NCBI RefSeq assembly: GCF_013778505.1
Contig: NZ_JAAOWU010000003.1
Location: 248,001 to 312,000 of the forward strand
Direction: 5' to 3'
Source of the DNA: Pseudomonas sivasensis
GTDB taxonomy: Bacteria > Pseudomonadota > Gammaproteobacteria > Pseudomonadales > Pseudomonadaceae
DNA length: 64,000 bases
Part shown: positions 17,064 through 26,494 of the stretch, one piece after another
Position numbering within the stretch: position 1 is the first letter of the stretch
Layout of the letters: every line of letters starts with the position of its first letter
Made by a program: the position numbers and the translations under genes
The notes under the pieces: model-generated
Seen by the model: the letters and a program-made list of their open reading frames with translations, nothing else
What the model was told of the DNA's origin: nothing
The model's database searches: none

Positions 17064-17972
17064 ATGAGTTCTGTTGCTGTGTTCAGCAAAGCCTCGCCGT
17101 TCGATGCACTGCAGCGCTGGCTACCCAAACTGGTGCTGGCGCCCAGCATGTTCATCGTCTTGGTGGGCTTCTACGGCTACATCCTGTGGACGTTTGTGCT
17201 GTCGTTCACCACATCCACGTTCTTGCCCAGCTACAAATGGGCGGGTCTGGCGCAGTACGAGCGTTTATTCGACAACGATCGCTGGTGGGTGGCGAGCAAG
17301 AACCTGGCGCTGTTTGGCGGCATGTTTATCGGCATCACCTTGGTGATCGGCGTGACGCTGGCGATTTTCCTCGACCAGAAAATCCGCCGCGAAGGCTTCA
17401 TCCGCACCATTTACCTGTACCCGATGGCGCTCTCGATGATCGTCACCGGTACCGCCTGGAAATGGCTGCTCAACCCGGGCATGGGCCTGGACAAACTCCT
17501 GCGTGACTGGGGCTGGGAAGGCTTCCGTCTCGATTGGCTGATCGACCCGGATCGTGTGGTCTATTGCCTGGTAATCGCCGCTGTGTGGCAAGCCTCCGGA
17601 TTCATCATGGCGATGTTCCTCGCCGGTTTGCGTGGCGTTGATCAATCGATCATCCGCGCCGCGCAAATCGACGGCGCGAGCCTGCCGCGCATCTACTGGA
17701 GCGTGGTGCTGCCGAGCCTGCGTCCGGTGTTCTTCAGTGCGGTGATGATCCTGGCGCACATTGCCATCAAGAGCTTCGACCTGGTGGCGGCGATGACCGC
17801 GGGAGGTCCGGGCTACTCGTCCGACCTGCCGGCGATGTTCATGTATTCGTTCACCTTCAGCCGTGGCCAGATGGGCATGGGGTCGGCGAGTGCAATCCTG
17901 ATGCTCGGTGCGATCCTCGCGATCATCGTGCCTTACCTCTACTCCGAGCTGAGGACCAAACGTAATGACTAG
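17064..17972 (+). CDS. gtsB: GtsB glucose ABC transporter permease
   Basis: A 302-aa inner membrane permease with six TM segments. The ATG at 17064 is preferred over an upstream in-frame TTG at 17052 because it gives the usual MSSVAVFSKAS N-terminus. The EAA loop that contacts the ATPase is visible as AAQIDGASLPRIYWSVVLPSLRP (about 200-222). It pairs with GtsC; the two genes overlap by 8 bp. Confidence 0.92.
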   Translation: MSSVAVFSKASPFDALQRWLPKLVLAPSMFIVLVGFYGYILWTFVLSFTTSTFLPSYKWAGLAQYERLFDNDRWWVASKNLALFGGMFIGITLVIGVTLAIFLDQKIRREGFIRTIYLYPMALSMIVTGTAWKWLLNPGMGLDKLLRDWGWEGFRLDWLIDPDRVVYCLVIAAVWQASGFIMAMFLAGLRGVDQSIIRAAQIDGASLPRIYWSVVLPSLRPVFFSAVMILAHIAIKSFDLVAAMTAGGPGYSSDLPAMFMYSFTFSRGQMGMGSASAILMLGAILAIIVPYLYSELRTKRND

Positions 17973-18810
17973 TCTCGCCTCTAAACCGTCCATCAGCCTG
18001 AGCCGTATCGCGATTTACGCGGTGCTGATCCTCGCCGTGCTGCTGTACTTGGTGCCGCTGGTGGTGATGCTGCTCACCAGCTTCAAGACCCCGGAAGACA
18101 TCACCAACGGCAACCTGCTGAGCTGGCCCACCGTGGTCACCGGCATCGGCTGGGTCAAGGCCTGGGACACCGTCGATGGTTACTTCTGGAACTCGATCAA
18201 GATCACCGTTCCGGCTGTACTCATTTCCACCGCCATCGGCGCATTGAACGGTTATGTGCTGTCGTTCTGGCGCTTCCGTGGCTCGCAGCTGTTCTTCGGT
18301 CTGCTGCTGTTCGGCTGCTTCCTGCCGTTCCAGACCGTGCTGCTGCCCGCGTCGTTCACCCTCGGCAAGATGGGCCTGGCCAGCACCACCACAGGCTTGG
18401 TGTTCATCCATGTGGTTTACGGCCTGGCGTTCACCACGCTGTTCTTCCGTAACTACTACGTGAGCATTCCGGATGCGCTGATCAAGGCTGCGCGCCTGGA
18501 CGGTGCAGGATTCTTCACCATCTTCCGTCAGATCATTCTGCCGATGTCGACGCCGATCATCATGGTCTGCCTGATCTGGCAGTTCACTCAGATCTGGAAC
18601 GACTTCCTGTTCGGCGTGGTGTTCTCCAGTGGCGACTCCCAGCCCATCACGGTGGCGCTGAACAACCTGGTCAACACGAGCACCGGGGCCAAGGAATATA
18701 ACGTGGATATGGCGGCGGCGATGATCGCCGGGCTGCCGACCCTGCTGGTCTATGTGATCGCAGGCAAGTATTTCGTGCGCGGCCTGACGGCCGGCGCGGT
18801 CAAGGGGTAA
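17965..18810 (+). CDS. gtsC: GtsC glucose ABC transporter permease
   Basis: A 281-aa permease with six TM segments, the partner of GtsB. Its EAA loop reads KAARLDGAGFFTIFRQIILP (about 170-190). It overlaps gtsB by 8 bp and is 2 bp from gtsD, indicating tight translational coupling. Confidence 0.92.
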   Translation: MTSLASKPSISLSRIAIYAVLILAVLLYLVPLVVMLLTSFKTPEDITNGNLLSWPTVVTGIGWVKAWDTVDGYFWNSIKITVPAVLISTAIGALNGYVLSFWRFRGSQLFFGLLLFGCFLPFQTVLLPASFTLGKMGLASTTTGLVFIHVVYGLAFTTLFFRNYYVSIPDALIKAARLDGAGFFTIFRQIILPMSTPIIMVCLIWQFTQIWNDFLFGVVFSSGDSQPITVALNNLVNTSTGAKEYNVDMAAAMIAGLPTLLVYVIAGKYFVRGLTAGAVKG

Positions 18811-18812
18811 TC

Positions 18813-19973
18813 ATGGCTACGCTTGAACTTCGCAATGTAAACAAGACCTATGGCGCCGGCCTGCCCGACACCTTGAAGAACATCGAACTGTCGATCAAGG
18901 AAGGTGAATTCCTGATCCTGGTCGGCCCTTCGGGTTGCGGTAAATCCACGCTGATGAACTGCATCGCCGGTCTTGAGACCATCACCGGCGGCGCGATCAT
19001 GATCGGTGATCAGGATGTGAGCGGCATGAGCCCCAAGGATCGCGACATCGCCATGGTGTTCCAGTCCTACGCGCTGTACCCGACCATGAGCGTGCGCGAG
19101 AACATCGAGTTTGGCCTGAAGATCCGCAAGATGCCGCAAGCCGACATCGACGCCGAAGTGGCGCGCGTGGCCAAGCTGCTGCAAATCGAACACCTGCTTA
19201 ACCGCAAGCCGGGCCAACTCTCCGGCGGCCAGCAACAGCGCGTGGCCATGGGCCGCGCCCTGGCGCGTCGGCCGAAGATTTACCTGTTCGACGAACCGCT
19301 ATCCAACCTCGACGCCAAGCTGCGCGTCGAGATGCGCACCGAAATGAAACTGATGCACCAGCGTCTGAAAACCACCACCGTCTACGTGACCCACGACCAG
19401 ATCGAAGCCATGACCCTGGGCGACAAAGTGGCGGTGATGAAGGACGGCATCATCCAGCAGTTCGGCACGCCGAAAGAGATCTACAACAACCCGGCCAACC
19501 AGTTCGTGGCGAGCTTCATTGGTTCGCCACCGATGAACTTCGTACCTCTGCGCCTGCAACGCAAGGACGGTCGCTTGGTGGCACTGCTCGACAGTGGCCA
19601 GGCCCGTTGTGAGCTGGCGCTGAACGTGACGGATGCGGGGCTTGAAGACCGCGACGTGATCCTGGGCCTGCGCCCGGAGCAGATTATGTTGGCGACAGGC
19701 GAGGGCGACAGCGCATCGAGCATTCGTGCCGAAGTTCAGGTCACCGAGCCAACCGGACCGGACACCCTGGTGTTCGTGCAACTCAATGACACCAAGGTCT
19801 GCTGCCGCCTGGCGCCCGATGTGGCACCCCAGGTGGGCGAGACCCTGACCCTGCAATTCGATCCGGCCAAGGTGTTGCTGTTCGACGCCAAGACGGGGGA
19901 GCGTCTGGGCACTGCTGCCTCAGTGCCGACACAGGGACATGCCGATAACGTGGCTCAGTTCAAGGGTCGCTGA
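18813..19973 (+). CDS. gtsD: GtsD glucose ABC transporter ATPase
   Basis: A 386-aa MalK/UgpC-type ATPase. Walker A is GPSGCGKST (about 38-46), the signature is [15 protein letters not shown] (about 134-148), Walker B is [12 protein letters not shown], and the H-loop is VYVTHDQ. A C-terminal TOBE/MalK-like domain (from about 240) follows. It energises glucose uptake through GtsBC. MalK-type ATPases are often shared between several sugar importers. Confidence 0.93.
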   Translation: MATLELRNVNKTYGAGLPDTLKNIELSIKEGEFLILVGPSGCGKSTLMNCIAGLETITGGAIMIGDQDVSGMSPKDRDIAMVFQSYALYPTMSVRENIEFGLKIRKMPQADIDAEVARVAKLLQIEHLLNRKPGQLSGGQQQRVAMGRALARRPKIYLFDEPLSNLDAKLRVEMRTEMKLMHQRLKTTTVYVTHDQIEAMTLGDKVAVMKDGIIQQFGTPKEIYNNPANQFVASFIGSPPMNFVPLRLQRKDGRLVALLDSGQARCELALNVTDAGLEDRDVILGLRPEQIMLATGEGDSASSIRAEVQVTEPTGPDTLVFVQLNDTKVCCRLAPDVAPQVGETLTLQFDPAKVLLFDAKTGERLGTAASVPTQGHADNVAQFKGR

Positions 19974-20031
19974 ACGATATAAGTCGTTGTTTTAGTTAAA
20001 AAATGTAACCCGCGTTAGATAAAAACAGTTT

Positions 20032-20042
20032 AATAACAATAA
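20032..20042 (+). promoter_or_regulatory. Crc/Hfq CA motif in the oprB leader
   Basis: AATAACAATAA matches AAnAAnAA and lies about 17 bp upstream of the oprB start, just before the GAGGATGTAGGG ribosome binding region. Confidence 0.6.
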
Positions 20043-20058
20043 AGACGAGGATGTAGGG

Positions 20059-21405
20059 ATGAAAAAGCAACACAACAACACTCGGCTGATCTGCCAACTG
20101 TCAGCAGCAGCAGCCCTGGTATTGTCCGCCAATGCGATGGCGGCCGATGCATTCAGCGCCGATTCCAAGTGGATGACCGGCGATTGGGGCGGCGAGCGTA
20201 CCAAGCTGATCGAGCAAGGTATCGATATCAAGGCCGACTACGTTGGGGAGATGGGCGCCAACCTGCATGGTGGCTACAACGACGACAAGACTGGTCGTTA
20301 CTCCGACCAGTTTGGTTTGGGCGTAGCACTGGATCTGCAAAAGCTGTGGGGCTGGGATAACACTCAGGCCAAGATCCAGTTGACCAACCGTAATGGCCAG
20401 AACATCTCCAACGACCGCATTGGCGATCCGCGTGCCAGCACGCTGAGCTCGTCGATGGAAGTCTACGGTCGTGGCCACATGGTGCGTCTGACCCAGTTCT
20501 GGATTCAACACCAGATGTTCGACAACAAGCTGGACGTGAAGCTCGGTTACTTCGGTGAAGGCGAAGACTTCAACACCTTCCCATGCGACTTCCAGAACCT
20601 GTCGTTCTGCGGCTCGCAAGTCGGTAACTACGTGAACACTTGGTACAACTGGCCTGTCAGCCAGGCGGCCATTCGCGTCAAGTACAACATCACGCCTGAG
20701 TTGTACGCGCAGATCGGTGCATACAACCAGAACCCATCGCAGCTTGAGCACGGCAATGGCTTCAAGCTCAGCGGCAGTGGCACCAAGGGCACCGTGATTC
20801 CGGTGGAATTGGTCTGGTCGCCGAAAGTTAACAACCTGCCGGGCGAATACCGTGTGGGTTACTACAAGAGCGCGGCTGATGCACCGGACGTGCGTGAAGA
20901 CGTCAACGGCGGCAATGCGGTCCTCACTGGCGCAGACTTCCGTACCCGCAGCAGCAAGAAAGGCTACTGGTTCGTTGCACAACAGCAGCTCACTACGCAC
21001 AACGGCGATGCTTCGCGCGGCCTGAACATCGCAGCGAACGCCACCTTCCACGACAAGGAAACCAACCTGGTCGACAACTACCAGTCCTTGATGCTGGTGT
21101 ACAAAGGTCCATTCGACGCGCGTCCAAAAGATGACGTCGGCATTGGTGCTGCTCGTCTGCACGTCAACAATGATGTGAAGAAGAACGCTGAGCTGCTGAA
21201 CGCCGATAATGGCGTAAGTGACTATGACAGTGCGCAGTACACGCCGATTCGCGAGACCGAGTACAACTTCGAAATCAACTACGGCTTCCACGTCACCAAC
21301 TGGCTGACCGTGCGTCCCAACCTGCAATACGTTGTCCAACCGGGCGGCGTGGATAAAGTCGACAACGCGTTGGTGGCTGGCCTGAAAATTCAGTCTACGT
21401 TCTAA
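20059..21405 (+). CDS. oprB: OprB carbohydrate-selective porin
   Basis: A 448-aa outer membrane porin of the OprB family, which admits glucose and other monosaccharides. A signal peptide ends near residue 28 (ANAMAADAF). The mature start FSADSKWMTGDWGGERTKL is diagnostic of OprB, and the protein ends in the Phe (QSTF) typical of outer membrane beta-barrels. It follows gtsD by 85 bp with no clear terminator between them, so it is partly co-transcribed with gtsABCD. A terminator follows. Confidence 0.94.
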   Translation: MKKQHNNTRLICQLSAAAALVLSANAMAADAFSADSKWMTGDWGGERTKLIEQGIDIKADYVGEMGANLHGGYNDDKTGRYSDQFGLGVALDLQKLWGWDNTQAKIQLTNRNGQNISNDRIGDPRASTLSSSMEVYGRGHMVRLTQFWIQHQMFDNKLDVKLGYFGEGEDFNTFPCDFQNLSFCGSQVGNYVNTWYNWPVSQAAIRVKYNITPELYAQIGAYNQNPSQLEHGNGFKLSGSGTKGTVIPVELVWSPKVNNLPGEYRVGYYKSAADAPDVREDVNGGNAVLTGADFRTRSSKKGYWFVAQQQLTTHNGDASRGLNIAANATFHDKETNLVDNYQSLMLVYKGPFDARPKDDVGIGAARLHVNNDVKKNAELLNADNGVSDYDSAQYTPIRETEYNFEINYGFHVTNWLTVRPNLQYVVQPGGVDKVDNALVAGLKIQSTF

Positions 21406-21442
21406 CGTTGTTGCGATAAGCTCCTTCTCTCTGTGCGCATTT

Positions 21443-21472
21443 GCGGGTAGCCATGGCTATCCGCTTTTTTTT
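21443..21472 (+). terminator. Rho-independent terminator after oprB
   Basis: GCGGGTAGCC and GGCTATCCGC form a 10-bp stem with one mismatch and are followed by eight T. It ends the gts-oprB transcription unit. Confidence 0.93.
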
Positions 21473-21504
21473 GGGTGGCACTGTGATATTCGGGACCGTG
21501 GCAC

Positions 21505-22350
21505 ATGCATGAGCATCCGCTGCAACGCTTTTTCAAATCCTTGCGCGAGCGTCCAGTGTTCGCCTGGGAGCGCTTTCAGATGCGCGATGTGTTGGTGATT
21601 GACCATCCGCTGTGTCAGGCGGTGTTCAGCCGGCAGGGCGCGCAACTGTTGCATTTCCAACCCCGTGGCCAGAAACCCTGGCTGTGGTGCGCGGCCAAGT
21701 GGCCGCAAGTCGGCGCCATCCGTGGTGGCGTGCCGGTGTGCTGGCCGTGGTACGGCCGTCACCCGAGCGAGAACGCGTGGCCATCCCATGGCTGGGCGCG
21801 ATTGATCGACTGGAAACTGCTCGACAGCAGCACCGACGACGACGGCGTACGCCTGCACTGGCAATTGCAGTTGTGCGACTGGCAGGTCGACCTGCACGCG
21901 CACCTGGGTGAAACCCTGGAACTGCGCCTGAGCACCGAGCATCAAGACGAGCTCCCATGCCAGTTGAGCCATGCTTTGCACGCTTACTGGCGTATTGGTC
22001 ACGTCGACGAGATAGCGCTGTCTGGGCTCGACGGCGCCCAAGGTTATGACCAGCTCAATCGTCAGGCTTGCCAGCAGGAAGGCGAGTTGCGGGTGGACGG
22101 TGGGTGCCAGCGGGTGTTCCAGCACGAGGGTGAACTGCAGCTCAAGGATCACGCCTGGCAGCGTGAACTGTGTATCGACACTGGCGACAGTGCGGACACC
22201 GTGGTGTGGCATCCAGGCAGCCGGCCGTTGCTGGGGGTCAGTTTTAACGAGGCGTCGGGGTTTGTGTGCGTGGAGTCGGCGATGGCTGGCGCAAGTCTGG
22301 CGCCGGGGGAGCGGGCGCATCTCAGCTTGCAGGCGCGGGCTGGGGTTTAG
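21505..22350 (+). CDS. D-hexose-6-phosphate mutarotase (YeaD-like)
   Basis: A 281-aa aldose-1-epimerase-superfamily protein that interconverts anomers of glucose 6-phosphate, feeding beta-G6P to Zwf. The family pattern is visible in the GGVPVCWPWYGRH, PSHGWAR and HAYWRIGHVDEIALSGLDG segments, the last two carrying the catalytic His residues; the general-base Glu is expected in GVSFNEASGFVCVE. Its position between oprB and hexR-zwf fits this role. It begins 33 bp after the oprB terminator, so it needs its own promoter or read-through. Confidence 0.87.
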   Translation: MHEHPLQRFFKSLRERPVFAWERFQMRDVLVIDHPLCQAVFSRQGAQLLHFQPRGQKPWLWCAAKWPQVGAIRGGVPVCWPWYGRHPSENAWPSHGWARLIDWKLLDSSTDDDGVRLHWQLQLCDWQVDLHAHLGETLELRLSTEHQDELPCQLSHALHAYWRIGHVDEIALSGLDGAQGYDQLNRQACQQEGELRVDGGCQRVFQHEGELQLKDHAWQRELCIDTGDSADTVVWHPGSRPLLGVSFNEASGFVCVESAMAGASLAPGERAHLSLQARAGV

Positions 22351-22366
22351 CGGTGTGGCTGATGGC

Positions 22367-22444
22367 CCTATCGGGGGAAAGCCCCCTCCCACAGTTTGAT
22401 TTGTGAATACATTTCAAACGTGGGAGGGGGCTTGCCCCCGATGA
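22367..22444. repeat. REP doublet in reversed (tail-to-tail) arrangement
   Basis: The left arm reads CTATCGGGGGAAAGCCCCCTCCCAC as its order and the right arm GTGGGAGGGGGCTTGCCCCC, 24 bp apart. This is the opposite arrangement to the other REPINs here, in which GTGGGAGG comes first. It sits between the convergent mutarotase and hexR genes and may act as a bidirectional 3' structure. Confidence 0.82.
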
Positions 22445-22472
22445 GGCCAGTGAAACCAATACTCAGCCTGGC

Positions 22473-23342
22473 TTAGTTGAACTCATCCCCAACCGGATAG
22501 CGGCTGTCATTCAAACTCTCTTTGATCTTGCGCAGATGCGGCTGGAAATCCACGCCGCGGCGCAACGTCATACCGGTGGCCAGCACATCCAGCACCGTCA
22601 GCTGAATGATCCGCGAGGTCATCGGCATATAGATGTCGGTGTCTTCCGGCAGCGGAATGTTCAGGCTCACGGTACTGGCCTTTGCCAGCGGTGAATTCTC
22701 GGCAGTCACGCCCAGCACCGATGCGCCGTTTTCCCGGGCGATACGCGCTACTTCCACCAACTCGCGGGTACGCCCGGTGTAGGAAATAATTACGAACAGC
22801 TCGCCGGTGTGCGCCACTGAGGCGATCATGCGTTGCATCAGCACGTCGGCGTGGGCGGTCACCGACAGGTTGAAGCGGAAGAACTTGTGCAGCGCATCCA
22901 TGGCCACCGGCGCAGACGCGCCCAGGCCGAAGAAGTGGATCTGCCGCGCCTGGATCAACAAGTCCACGGCCTTGCTGATCAGGTTCGGGTCCAAGGCCTG
23001 GCAGGCGCTGTCCAGGGACGCAATGGCGCTGCCAAAGATCTTCTGGGTGTAGGCCTCGGGGTTATCATCGGCCTCCACGGCACGGCTGACATAAGCTGCG
23101 CCACTGGCCAGGCTTTGCGCCAACTGCAATTTGAGTTCAGGGTAACCGCTGACGCCGAACGAACGGCAGAAACGGTTGACCGTCGGTTCACTGACCGAAG
23201 CGGCCTGGGCAAGGGCGGCAATAGAGAAGCGGGTCGCCTGCTGCGGGTTGAGCAGGATGACCTCGGCGACTTTTTTCTCAGCCTTGTTCAATTCTTCGAG
23301 GCGGTTCCGGATCTGTTCCAGAAGATTTCGCACGCGGTCCAT
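22473..23342 (-). CDS. hexR: HexR, RpiR-family repressor of glucose catabolism
   Basis: A 289-aa regulator with an N-terminal RpiR-type HTH (residues 1-77, with [14 protein letters not shown] as the recognition region) and a C-terminal SIS sugar-phosphate domain (about 110-260). HexR represses zwf-pgl-eda, edd-glk and gap-1 in Pseudomonas and is released by KDPG. It is divergent from zwf with a 210-bp intergenic region containing a candidate operator, the classical arrangement. Confidence 0.95.
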   Translation of the reverse strand: MDRVRNLLEQIRNRLEELNKAEKKVAEVILLNPQQATRFSIAALAQAASVSEPTVNRFCRSFGVSGYPELKLQLAQSLASGAAYVSRAVEADDNPEAYTQKIFGSAIASLDSACQALDPNLISKAVDLLIQARQIHFFGLGASAPVAMDALHKFFRFNLSVTAHADVLMQRMIASVAHTGELFVIISYTGRTRELVEVARIARENGASVLGVTAENSPLAKASTVSLNIPLPEDTDIYMPMTSRIIQLTVLDVLATGMTLRRGVDFQPHLRKIKESLNDSRYPVGDEFN

Positions 23343-23470
23343 TCAGTCTTTCCTTCGGGCGACGATGCAAATAAAGGGCGGCAGCCAATCGACGAGTGGC
23401 TTTTCGCGGTGGCCTATCCTACTGAGGGTAGCTGAACACCACCACTCGGAATGCGTATTTCGGGAAAATG

Positions 23471-23488
23471 TTGTGGTTATTACTACAT
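23471..23488 (+). promoter_or_regulatory. candidate HexR operator
   Basis: TTGTGGTTATTACTACAT has the inverted half sites TGTGGT and ACTACA (5 of 6 complementary) and resembles the TTGT-N7/8-ACAA HexR consensus, though the outer right half ends ACAT. It lies about 65 bp upstream of zwf and 128 bp from hexR. Confidence 0.6.
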
Positions 23489-23539
23489 TTTTCCTTGAGT
23501 GATGCCTTGAAAAAAGGTATTTGTAGCTTAACTTGATAA

Positions 23540-23547
23540 AAGAACAA
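23540..23547 (+). promoter_or_regulatory. Crc/Hfq CA motif at the zwf start
   Basis: AAGAACAA is an exact AAnAAnAA match ending 5 bp before the zwf ATG. No ordinary Shine-Dalgarno sequence is obvious here, so the A-rich stretch may serve for both initiation and repression. Confidence 0.5.
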
Positions 23548-23552
23548 ACATC

Positions 23553-25019
23553 ATGCCTTCGATAACCGTAGAACCCTGCACCTTTGCCCTGTTTGGCGCC
23601 TTGGGTGATCTGGCGCTGCGCAAGTTATTTCCTGCCCTCTATCAACTTGATGGCGCTGGGCTGCTGCACGACGACACGCGCATCCTGGCCCTGGCCCGTG
23701 AAGCCGGTTCCGAGCAGCAGCACCTGGCTCATATCGAAAAAGAACTGCGTAAATATGTCGGCAACGAACTGGACGAAAGCATCGCCCAGCGTTTCCTGGC
23801 GCGCCTGACTTATGTCCACGTCGACTTCATGAAGGCCGACGACTACGTGGCCCTGGCTGAACTGGCGGGTACCGAGCAACGCCTGATCGCTTATTTCGCC
23901 ACCCCGGCCGCGGTGTACGGCGCGATCTGCGAGAACCTGTCCAAGGTCGGCCTGGCGGAAAACACCCGCGTGGTGTTGGAAAAACCCATCGGTTCGGACC
24001 TGGAGTCCTCGCGCAAGGTCAACGATGCCGTGGCGCAGTTTTTCCCGGAAAACCGCACCTACCGTATCGACCACTACCTGGGCAAAGAGACCGTCCAGAA
24101 CCTGATCGCCCTGCGTTTCGCCAACAGCCTGTTCGAAACCCAGTGGAACCAGAACTACATCTCCCACGTGGAAATCACCGTGGCCGAGCAAGTCGGTATC
24201 GAAGGCCGTTGGGGCTACTTCGATAAGGCAGGCCAGTTGCGGGACATGATTCAGAACCACCTGCTGCAACTGCTTTGCCTGATCGCCATGGACCCGCCGG
24301 CCGATTTGTCCGCCGACAGCATCCGTGACGAGAAGGTCAAGGTGCTCAAGGCCCTGGCGCCGATCAGCCCGGATGGCCTGACCACTCAGGTTGTACGTGG
24401 CCAGTACATCGCCGGCTACAGCGCCGGTAAAGCGGTGCCGGGTTACCTGGAAGAAGAGAATTCCAACACCCAGAGCGACACCGAAACGTTCGTCGCACTG
24501 CGGGCCGATATTCGTAACTGGCGTTGGGCCGGGGTGCCGTTTTATCTGCGCACCGGCAAGCGCATGCCGCAGAAGCTGTCGCAGATCGTCATCCATTTCA
24601 AGGAACCGTCTCACTACATCTTCGCCCCCGAGCAGCGCTTGCAGATCAGCAACAAACTGATCATCCGCTTGCAGCCGGACGAAGGGATTTCCCTGCGTGT
24701 GATGACCAAGGAGCAGGGCCTGGACAAGGGCATGCAACTGCGTAGCGGGCCTCTGCAACTGAATTTTTCCGACACCTATCGCAGCGCGCGCATCCCCGAT
24801 GCCTACGAGCGTTTGCTGTTGGAAGTGATGCGCGGCAATCAGAACCTGTTTGTCCGTAAAGATGAAATCGAAGCCGCGTGGAAGTGGTGTGACCAGTTGA
24901 TCGCCGGGTGGAAAAAATCCGGTGATGCGCCCAAGCCGTATGCGGCGGGTTCCTGGGGGCCGATGAGCTCCATTGCACTGATCACGCGGGATGGGAGGTC
25001 TTGGTATGGCGATATCTGA
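23553..25019 (+). CDS. zwf: glucose-6-phosphate 1-dehydrogenase
   Basis: A 488-aa enzyme that oxidises glucose 6-phosphate to 6-phosphogluconolactone with NAD(P)+, the entry to the Entner-Doudoroff and pentose phosphate routes. The N-terminal dinucleotide motif reads [17 protein letters not shown] and the catalytic signature RIDHYLGKE (about 172-180) is intact. It is the first gene of zwf-pgl-eda; pgl overlaps its 3' end by 14 bp. Confidence 0.96.
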   Translation: MPSITVEPCTFALFGALGDLALRKLFPALYQLDGAGLLHDDTRILALAREAGSEQQHLAHIEKELRKYVGNELDESIAQRFLARLTYVHVDFMKADDYVALAELAGTEQRLIAYFATPAAVYGAICENLSKVGLAENTRVVLEKPIGSDLESSRKVNDAVAQFFPENRTYRIDHYLGKETVQNLIALRFANSLFETQWNQNYISHVEITVAEQVGIEGRWGYFDKAGQLRDMIQNHLLQLLCLIAMDPPADLSADSIRDEKVKVLKALAPISPDGLTTQVVRGQYIAGYSAGKAVPGYLEEENSNTQSDTETFVALRADIRNWRWAGVPFYLRTGKRMPQKLSQIVIHFKEPSHYIFAPEQRLQISNKLIIRLQPDEGISLRVMTKEQGLDKGMQLRSGPLQLNFSDTYRSARIPDAYERLLLEVMRGNQNLFVRKDEIEAAWKWCDQLIAGWKKSGDAPKPYAAGSWGPMSSIALITRDGRSWYGDI

Positions 25020-25719
25020 ATTGAAACTGCCTCGTGGCGTAACTGCCCATGAGTACCGCACGCCAGTGCAACTGGCGGACGGCCTGGCCAATGACGTGGC
25101 AGAGCAACTGCGCACGGCCATCAGTGCCCGTGGCGAAGCGACCCTGGTTGTGTCCGGTGGCCGCAGTCCTGTGGCGTTTTTCCAGAACTTGGCCAAGCAA
25201 GGCCTGGACTGGTCCAAGGTCACGATTACCCTGGCCGACGAGCGCTGGGTGCCGGTGGAACATGCCGACAGCAATGCTGGCTTGTTGAAACAGCATCTGT
25301 TGCAAGGCCCGGCCGCCAAGGCCAAGTTTTTGAGTCTGTACAGCGCCGCCGCCAATCTAGAAGACGCTGCCGAGCAGGCCGATCGCCTGCTGGCCGAGTT
25401 GCCAGCCATTGATGTGCTGGTACTGGGCATGGGCGATGACGGTCACACCGCATCGCTGTTTCCCAACAGTCCGAACCTCGCCGAAGCGTTGCAGGCCGAC
25501 GGTACCCGTCGTTGCTGGCCGATGCTGGCGCCGACCGTGCCGCACCAGCGCCTGACCATGAGTCGCGCGTTGCTGGCCACAGCCAACTACACCGTGCTGT
25601 CGATTTCCGGCAGTTCGAAATTGACCACCTTGAGCGCCGCCCTGGCCAGTGACGACGTTGCTGCCATGCCGATTCGCGCGTTTTTGCAACCTACTTTAGA
25701 GATTTACTGGTGCCCATGA
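25006..25719 (+). CDS. pgl: 6-phosphogluconolactonase
   Basis: A 237-aa cytoplasmic enzyme that hydrolyses 6-phosphogluconolactone. The ATG at 25006, inside the end of zwf, is chosen because GGAGG lies 8 bp upstream; the longer ORF start lacks support. Family motifs VVSGGRSP (near the N-terminus), TLADERWVP and [13 protein letters not shown] are visible. Its TGA overlaps a possible ATG of eda, showing translational coupling. Confidence 0.95.
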   Translation: MAISELKLPRGVTAHEYRTPVQLADGLANDVAEQLRTAISARGEATLVVSGGRSPVAFFQNLAKQGLDWSKVTITLADERWVPVEHADSNAGLLKQHLLQGPAAKAKFLSLYSAAANLEDAAEQADRLLAELPAIDVLVLGMGDDGHTASLFPNSPNLAEALQADGTRRCWPMLAPTVPHQRLTMSRALLATANYTVLSISGSSKLTTLSAALASDDVAAMPIRAFLQPTLEIYWCP

Positions 25720-25736
25720 GCCAAGGATCAGCCGCT

Positions 25737-26402
25737 ATGAAAAGCCCCCAACCGACCGTGTCCATGGCGGATAAAGTTGCCTTGATCGACAGCCTCTGCG
25801 CCAAGGCGCGGATCCTGCCTGTGATCACCATCGCCCGCGAACAGGACATCCTGCCGCTGGCCGATGCCCTGGCAGCCGGTGGTTTGACCGCCTTGGAAGT
25901 GACCCTGCGTTCCGAGTTCGGCCTCAAGGCCATTCAGGTACTGCGCGAGCAGCGTCCGGAACTGTGCACTGGTGCCGGCACCGTGCTCGACCGTCACATG
26001 CTCGAAGCGGCCGAAGTGGCTGGCTCGCAATTTATCGTCACCCCCGGGATTACCCGCGACCTGCTGGAAGCCTCGGTGCACAGCCCGATTCCTTTGCTGC
26101 CAGGCATCAGCAACGCCTCCGGCATCATGGAAGGCTATGGCCTGGGCTACCGCCGCTTCAAGCTGTTCCCGGCCGAAGTCAGCGGCGGCGTGGCGGCGAT
26201 CAAGGCTCTGGGCGGCCCGTTCGGCGAAGTGAAATTCTGCCCGACCGGCGGCGTTGGCCCGGCCAACATCAAGAGCTACATGGCGTTGAAAAACGTGATG
26301 TGCGTAGGCGGTAGCTGGATGCTTGACCCTGAGTGGATCAAGAACGGCGACTGGGCCCGTATCCAGGAAGTCACCGCTGAGGCGCTGGCGCTGCTGGATT
26401 GA
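25737..26402 (+). CDS. eda: KDPG aldolase (2-dehydro-3-deoxy-phosphogluconate aldolase)
   Basis: A 221-aa class I aldolase that splits KDPG to pyruvate and glyceraldehyde 3-phosphate. The Schiff-base lysine is in RRFKLFPAEVSGG, and the catalytic Glu in LEVTLRS (ALEVTLRSE); the phosphate loop is CPTGGVG. The start at 25737 has AAGGA about 10 bp upstream; an ATG at 25716 overlapping the pgl stop (ATGA) and a GTG at 25710 are alternatives that would add 7-9 residues. It completes the HexR-controlled operon and is followed by a terminator. Confidence 0.93.
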   Translation: MKSPQPTVSMADKVALIDSLCAKARILPVITIAREQDILPLADALAAGGLTALEVTLRSEFGLKAIQVLREQRPELCTGAGTVLDRHMLEAAEVAGSQFIVTPGITRDLLEASVHSPIPLLPGISNASGIMEGYGLGYRRFKLFPAEVSGGVAAIKALGGPFGEVKFCPTGGVGPANIKSYMALKNVMCVGGSWMLDPEWIKNGDWARIQEVTAEALALLD

Positions 26403-26445
26403 TCTGATTTACCGAATCGTTGTTGCTGTGTTTAACGGCATTTTT

Positions 26446-26478
26446 GCGGTGCACTTGGTCGGTGTACCGCTTTTTTTT
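26446..26478 (+). terminator. Rho-independent terminator after eda
   Basis: GCGGTGCAC and GTGTACCGC pair (8 of 9) around a 7-base loop, followed by eight T. It ends the zwf-pgl-eda unit. Confidence 0.9.
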
Positions 26479-26494
26479 GCCTGTAGAAAAGCGC

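Noticed and set aside
20101..21339. 412-aa open frame on the minus strand
   Set aside because: Shadow of oprB; no start signals and no recognisable domain.
23625..25430. 601-aa open frame on the minus strand
   Set aside because: It is antisense to zwf and pgl, which are unambiguous. The high GC of third positions keeps this frame open.
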